A DNA stretch of 64,000 bases from Fimbriimonadales bacterium (GTDB taxonomy: Bacteria > Armatimonadota > Fimbriimonadia > Fimbriimonadales > ATM1), in assembly GCA_035559795.1 (NCBI GenBank), contig DATMAR010000007.1:124001-188000 (forward strand), read 5' to 3'. Below the pieces are notes generated by a model. That model worked only from the letters and a program-made list of their open reading frames with translations, did no database searches and was not told the origin of the DNA. Within the stretch, counting starts at the first letter, position 1; the number at the start of each line of letters is the position of its first letter. Positions 60,498 to 64,000 of the stretch are shown piece by piece. The position numbers were made by a program, and so were the translations under genes.

Positions 60498-62456
60498 CTA
60501 AGCAGCTTCTTTCGAGATTTCCGCCTCGTGAGCGATAGAAGTTTTCTGAAAATCTTCGATTCGCGCATTCAAATCCGCTGGACGCGCACGAACGGCGAGA
60601 GGAACCGGAGTCCTTTCCGTGTAAGAATCGTAACTGCGCATGGCGGCGAGAGTCATGATGTGATTCGCCCATTCTTGCGCTTCTTGCAGAGTCGTATCGG
60701 GTAACAAAACGATATAACTATAATCGGATTTGCGGCAAATGCGCGCTGTTCGGGGAGAATGACGATGAATCAATAACCCTAATTGGCGAGCAGCCAATTC
60801 GATCGTATGTTTTCCGAGTTCGTTTTCGAGTTCTCGAAAGCGCAACGGTTCGATATAAACGATGCAGCCCCCCCGATTGGAAATTTCCATCATTTCTTTT
60901 TGAAATTCTGTAACGGAGAGCAAACCAGTGGAACCTTTCTTTTTACTTTCACGCAGAACACTCAACGTATGCGCGAACTCGGTAGCGACATCGGTAAGAG
61001 TTTTTGCATCCTCCTTACCGAGCGCACCTTCCGTTCGCGAAGAGACGCTGATAAACCCGATAATTTGGTCTCCTTCGGCAATCGGAACGAGAAAATAACT
61101 ACCCACACGCAATTTCGCCGCCTCTGCGGGGTGAATATCGGGATGATTCGACGCAGAATACGCAAAAATGGGTTTTCCCCCCCCACGAAGCCAACCCTCT
61201 ATTCCTTCTGGTTGATACAATAATGTCTCGAAAAGTTTTATCACACGCCCTTCTCTTGCCATGAGTGTAGGTTTTTCATCCTGCAACTTATAGATCGAAA
61301 TATCGCACTCGGGAAGGATGTCTTTCAAAACCTGCACGACACGGCGAGACAAATCCGTTACTGTGGCAGCGCCGTCTATTCGGCATGCGATTTCATAAAG
61401 CAACTCCGATTCCCGCAACTTGCGAAGAATGCCAGCATGCTCTCGTTCGTCTACGATGACACGTGCAATGACTTCGGATGCTTCTTCCGCTCGCCGACGA
61501 AGGTCTTCGAGTTCATGAGAATCTTTGATGAATAAAGTCAAAATTCCGATTAACTTTCCGTGAAGTGTCAGAAGAACACTGCAGAAGGAAAGTTCTTCTG
61601 CATAATCCTTCTGCGAAGAAGCAATCGCTTCGTTTATTCTGAGTTGAAGTTTTTGTGCGCTATCGTTGGGTTGAATGGGTATGCTCAAAGTAATCGAGTC
61701 TTTCGGAACGCGTCCCGCTTTTTCGTTTACGATAAATCTATCGCCTAATTGGTTCTTCGTAAACAAAATAATTCCTTCGGCACGCATCATCTCTCGAACC
61801 TGATTCATGACGTCTGACAAAGCCCCCCCAGCATGCGCGCGACCTAATAAAACCTTCGTGCCTAAACGGTCTACGCGCGACTTTCTCTCTAACTCCCTGT
61901 ATTCACGAGCTAATCGCCGGTATTTCTCTCTTAATTCGATGAGCGCTTGCGTACTGTTTTCTATCGCAGGCTCTGCGAGTTCGGCAATCATTTGCTGAAT
62001 CGTTTTCGGGCGAACGACAATACGCGGACTATTCGCAAAAAGTGCAACGATCAAAATTCCCGCAGATTGCGCGAAGGCAATCGGGTCTTCCAAGGTTCCT
62101 ATTGCCATCGCATTTGCAAATACTAATGCGGCTGCAGCAATTGCGCCGGTCGCTAACGGGTTACTGCCTCGTTTCGCTACAGCATAAACCAGCGGTGCGA
62201 CAACAATAAGCCCGAAGAAATGTAGCCATCCTGAGTACGCGAGAGCAGCGGAGATGGCGAGAGAGTCCAATCCAGCAACTAATCCCGCAAATGCCGGATT
62301 CGTTTTCTTCTTCGATTCCACGAGAAATGCAACCGCCGCATAGGTGGCAGTCAGCACACCGATTATCCAAGCGATCTCCATGGGGGGTTGACCGAACCAT
62401 CTGGAGACGGCAAATAACCCGATTGCCGCGACAAGACGACAGGCGAACTCGTACAT
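60498..62456 (-). CDS. Membrane sensor with two GAF domains and degenerate GGDEF domain
   Basis: 652 residues: about six N-terminal membrane helices (1-150), a coiled coil (about 160-205), a first GAF domain (about 210-330), a linker helix, a second GAF domain (about 350-500), then a GGDEF-like domain (about 520-635). The GGDEF signature position reads RKSDYSYIVLLPD, so the catalytic GGDEF residues are gone and cyclic-di-GMP synthesis is not expected. It is likely a signalling scaffold or ligand sensor. Ends 70 bp before the thioesterase start. Confidence 0.8.
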   Translation of the reverse strand: MYEFACRLVAAIGLFAVSRWFGQPPMEIAWIIGVLTATYAAVAFLVESKKKTNPAFAGLVAGLDSLAISAALAYSGWLHFFGLIVVAPLVYAVAKRGSNPLATGAIAAAALVFANAMAIGTLEDPIAFAQSAGILIVALFANSPRIVVRPKTIQQMIAELAEPAIENSTQALIELREKYRRLAREYRELERKSRVDRLGTKVLLGRAHAGGALSDVMNQVREMMRAEGIILFTKNQLGDRFIVNEKAGRVPKDSITLSIPIQPNDSAQKLQLRINEAIASSQKDYAEELSFCSVLLTLHGKLIGILTLFIKDSHELEDLRRRAEEASEVIARVIVDEREHAGILRKLRESELLYEIACRIDGAATVTDLSRRVVQVLKDILPECDISIYKLQDEKPTLMAREGRVIKLFETLLYQPEGIEGWLRGGGKPIFAYSASNHPDIHPAEAAKLRVGSYFLVPIAEGDQIIGFISVSSRTEGALGKEDAKTLTDVATEFAHTLSVLRESKKKGSTGLLSVTEFQKEMMEISNRGGCIVYIEPLRFRELENELGKHTIELAARQLGLLIHRHSPRTARICRKSDYSYIVLLPDTTLQEAQEWANHIMTLAAMRSYDSYTERTPVPLAVRARPADLNARIEDFQKTSIAHEAEISKEAA

Positions 62457-62524
62457 CTTTAAGTTCTTTATCGGAGGCTGAACTCAGCCCGTTAGGGTAG
62501 CCAAGTTGGGTAGTCTTCTATAAA

Positions 62525-62965
62525 ATGACGGGAATGACTTGGGTAGCGGTGGTCGCTCTTTTGTTATACGCATTCGTAACCGGTTGCGAGGACATGCAAG
62601 GCGACAATATCGCAAAGGAAAGCCCTTCCTTGGAAAAGCCCCCCGCTCAAAAAGAAAGCGAAACTTCCACGAAACAGGCTTACGAGAAAGGGCTCGAAAT
62701 CGGAAAACAAATGACGTACAAACAGGGGAGTGAAGCGACTCAAGAATTGGCAGACGCCATCATCAGGGGAAAAGTGCATGCTGGTCTAAAAGTCGCAGAA
62801 GTAGACAGAAGCGGATTCGAGGTGATTGTCAAAAACGGAGTAATCGAACTGAAAGGAAAAGCCGCTTCGGAAATTCAGAAAGCGAAAGCCGAAGGAGTTG
62901 CAGTCGGTGTTATCGGAGACGAAAAAAAAGTAAAGAATAACTTAACGATCGAAGGTGATTCATAG
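62525..62965 (+). CDS. Lipoprotein with BON-like domain
   Basis: 146 residues. Lipobox FVTGC (Cys about residue 21) follows a hydrophobic leader. Next comes a charged, Ser/Glu/Lys-rich linker, then a BON-like domain (LADAIIRGKVHAGLKVAEVDRSGFEVIVKNGVIELKGKA, about residues 75-140). BON domains bind membranes or phospholipids in periplasmic proteins. The start overlaps a promoter-like TATAAA. It ends directly before the peptidase gene with no gap. Confidence 0.75.
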   Translation: MTGMTWVAVVALLLYAFVTGCEDMQGDNIAKESPSLEKPPAQKESETSTKQAYEKGLEIGKQMTYKQGSEATQELADAIIRGKVHAGLKVAEVDRSGFEVIVKNGVIELKGKAASEIQKAKAEGVAVGVIGDEKKVKNNLTIEGDS

Positions 62966-64000
62966 ATGAGTTCCTTAGAAAAACTGAAAGAAAAATTGCG
63001 CGAAGTCAAGCGTTTAGGAGAAAGCGTCGGTGTATTGCATTGGGACATGCAATGTTACATGCCGCCAGGGGGGGCTCAGGCGAGGTCTGAGCAAGTCAGT
63101 ATCCTTTCTCGCCTCATCCATGAAAAATTCACTTCGGATGAAATCGGAAAACTCATCGAAGAGGCGGCAAAGGAAGTGGAAGGACTGCCTTATGAACATG
63201 AAGACGCTGCTCTCGTGCGAGTGGCGAAAAGAAATTACGACCGCGAAGTAAAAGTTCCCAGCGAACTCGTTGCCGAAGAAGCACAAACCACTTCGCTTGC
63301 TCATGAAGTATGGGTGAACGCGCGAAAACACAACGATTATCCGTCCTTCCAACCCTGGTTAGAGAAAATCGTAGATATCGAAAGGCAAATTGCCGAACAT
63401 CGAGGTTATCGAGAACAAGCCTACGATGCGCTCATGGACCCTTATGAGCCAGGCACGACTACTTCCGAAGTCGAAACGATTTTCAATGAACTCAAACCGG
63501 GTCTCGTCCAACTCGTTCGAGCCATCAGTGAATCAGGAATCGAAATTGACGATTCGATTCTAAAACGAAAATATGACATCAAAAAACAAGAGGAAGTTAC
63601 TTTGGATATCGTGAAGCGGCTCGGTTATGATTTTCATCGAGGCAGACAGGACCGCGCTCCGCATCCGTTTTGCACTACACTCGGTGGGGGGGATGTCAGA
63701 ATCACGACACGATTCGATGAAAACTTTCTATCAGGAAGCGTTTTCGCTTCGATGCACGAAGCCGGACATGCTCTCTATGAACAAGGTCTTCCCGAAAAAT
63801 ACGATGGCACGTTGTTGTTCGAAGCCTGCTCTTTAGGATTTCACGAGAGTCAATCGCGACTTTGGGAAAACCAAGTCGGCAGAAGCAGAGAATTTATCGA
63901 GTTTTATTTTCCCTTTTTGAAAGAAAAATTTCCGGAATCATTGGGGGACGCTTCGGAAGAGCAATTTTATAAAGCGGCGAACAAAGTCACCCCTTCCTTC
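62966..64000 (+). CDS. Carboxypeptidase Taq family metallopeptidase (M32), truncated by window end
   Basis: Open from ATG 62966 to the last base, so the C-terminus is outside the window; about 345 codons are visible. The protein starts MSSLEKLKEKLREVKRLGES and has HWDMQCYMPPGGAQARSEQVS typical of M32 enzymes, HPFCTTLGGGDVRITTRF, the zinc motif HEAGH in FASMHEAGHALYEQGLP, and FHESQSRLWENQVGRSREF with the third ligand Glu. It removes C-terminal amino acids from peptides. Complete members have about 500 residues. It starts immediately after the BON lipoprotein stop. Confidence 0.93.
   Translation, partial: MSSLEKLKEKLREVKRLGESVGVLHWDMQCYMPPGGAQARSEQVSILSRLIHEKFTSDEIGKLIEEAAKEVEGLPYEHEDAALVRVAKRNYDREVKVPSELVAEEAQTTSLAHEVWVNARKHNDYPSFQPWLEKIVDIERQIAEHRGYREQAYDALMDPYEPGTTTSEVETIFNELKPGLVQLVRAISESGIEIDDSILKRKYDIKKQEEVTLDIVKRLGYDFHRGRQDRAPHPFCTTLGGGDVRITTRFDENFLSGSVFASMHEAGHALYEQGLPEKYDGTLLFEACSLGFHESQSRLWENQVGRSREFIEFYFPFLKEKFPESLGDASEEQFYKAANKVTPSF

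Noticed and set aside
1-64000. Genome-wide reassignment of UGA to an amino acid
   Set aside because: Many intact genes end with TGA at the expected length (ridA, nadE, mdh), so UGA is a working stop.

Overview
The window reads as a chromosomal segment of a diderm (Gram-negative) bacterium of moderate GC. Outer-membrane beta-barrel candidates, lipobox lipoproteins, a PEP-CTERM protein and a two-subunit-type GlyS support this. The mix (PEP-CTERM, DUF4127, split NAD synthetase, many leaderless-looking genes) would fit a lineage such as Armatimonadota/Fimbriimonadia, but that placement is inference, not demonstrated. Almost all genes are intact housekeeping or metabolic genes. I see no phage, insertion sequence or CRISPR array.

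Layout. 1-6.4 kb: 3' end of a glutamate dehydrogenase, an extended ribosomal protein S18, lipoproteins, a GbsR/MarR regulator, RidA, two dehydrogenases, then a secreted thioredoxin-TPR gene with an in-frame UGA. 6.5-9 kb: TPR protein, NAD kinase, tRNA-Ser. 9-17 kb: MFS transporter, cupin, haem-oxygenase-like protein, queuosine-precursor transporter, YceI, NlpC/P60, PspA, and a split NAD synthetase (nitrilase gene overlapping nadE). 17-22.6 kb: a metal-uptake operon (outer-membrane protein, ZnuA-like binding protein, permease) behind a near-perfect 23-bp palindrome, then threonine dehydrogenase, a ThuA-like protein and a second UGA-containing secreted gene. 22.7-30 kb: aconitase, a third UGA-containing gene (HMA metal-binding fold) in an operon with a DUF1326 protein, an MBL hydrolase and a 21-cysteine copper-binding four-helix protein. 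30-41 kb: glyS, purC, a FecCD permease, aminotransferase-rnc, a PEP-CTERM protein with a sigma-54-like promoter, an M24 peptidase, tRNA-Gln and an S9 peptidase. 41-64 kb: UDG, persulfide dioxygenase/rhodanese pair, comM, xylB-tal, the mdh-cinA-thpR-PIG-L operon, glpX, an M48 protease, rodA, a coiled-coil protein of unknown function, a UGA-interrupted thioesterase, a GAF/degenerate-GGDEF sensor, a BON lipoprotein and the start of an M32 carboxypeptidase.

The most interesting signal is in-frame UGA codons. Three unrelated secreted proteins carry five in-frame UGA codons. Two of the genes place UGA exactly at the cysteine positions of recognised redox or metal-binding CxxC motifs (UGWC in a thioredoxin fold, UPSU in an HMA domain). 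The third has a UTGU motif at the N-terminus of a probable outer-membrane protein. Each is followed by a stem-loop at a distance typical of bacterial SECIS elements, and UGA is an ordinary stop in other genes here (for example ridA and nadE). I infer selenoproteins with double-Sec UxxU motifs. A UGA-decoding cysteine tRNA is the main alternative. No selA/B/D or tRNA-Sec lies in the window. A thioesterase with one UGA is more ambiguous.

Other genome-wide traits visible here are -10 boxes abutting start codons (leaderless mRNAs), a large excess of G or C runs of seven or more bases at Gly-Gly and Pro-Pro codon pairs, and a dispersed REP-like palindrome.
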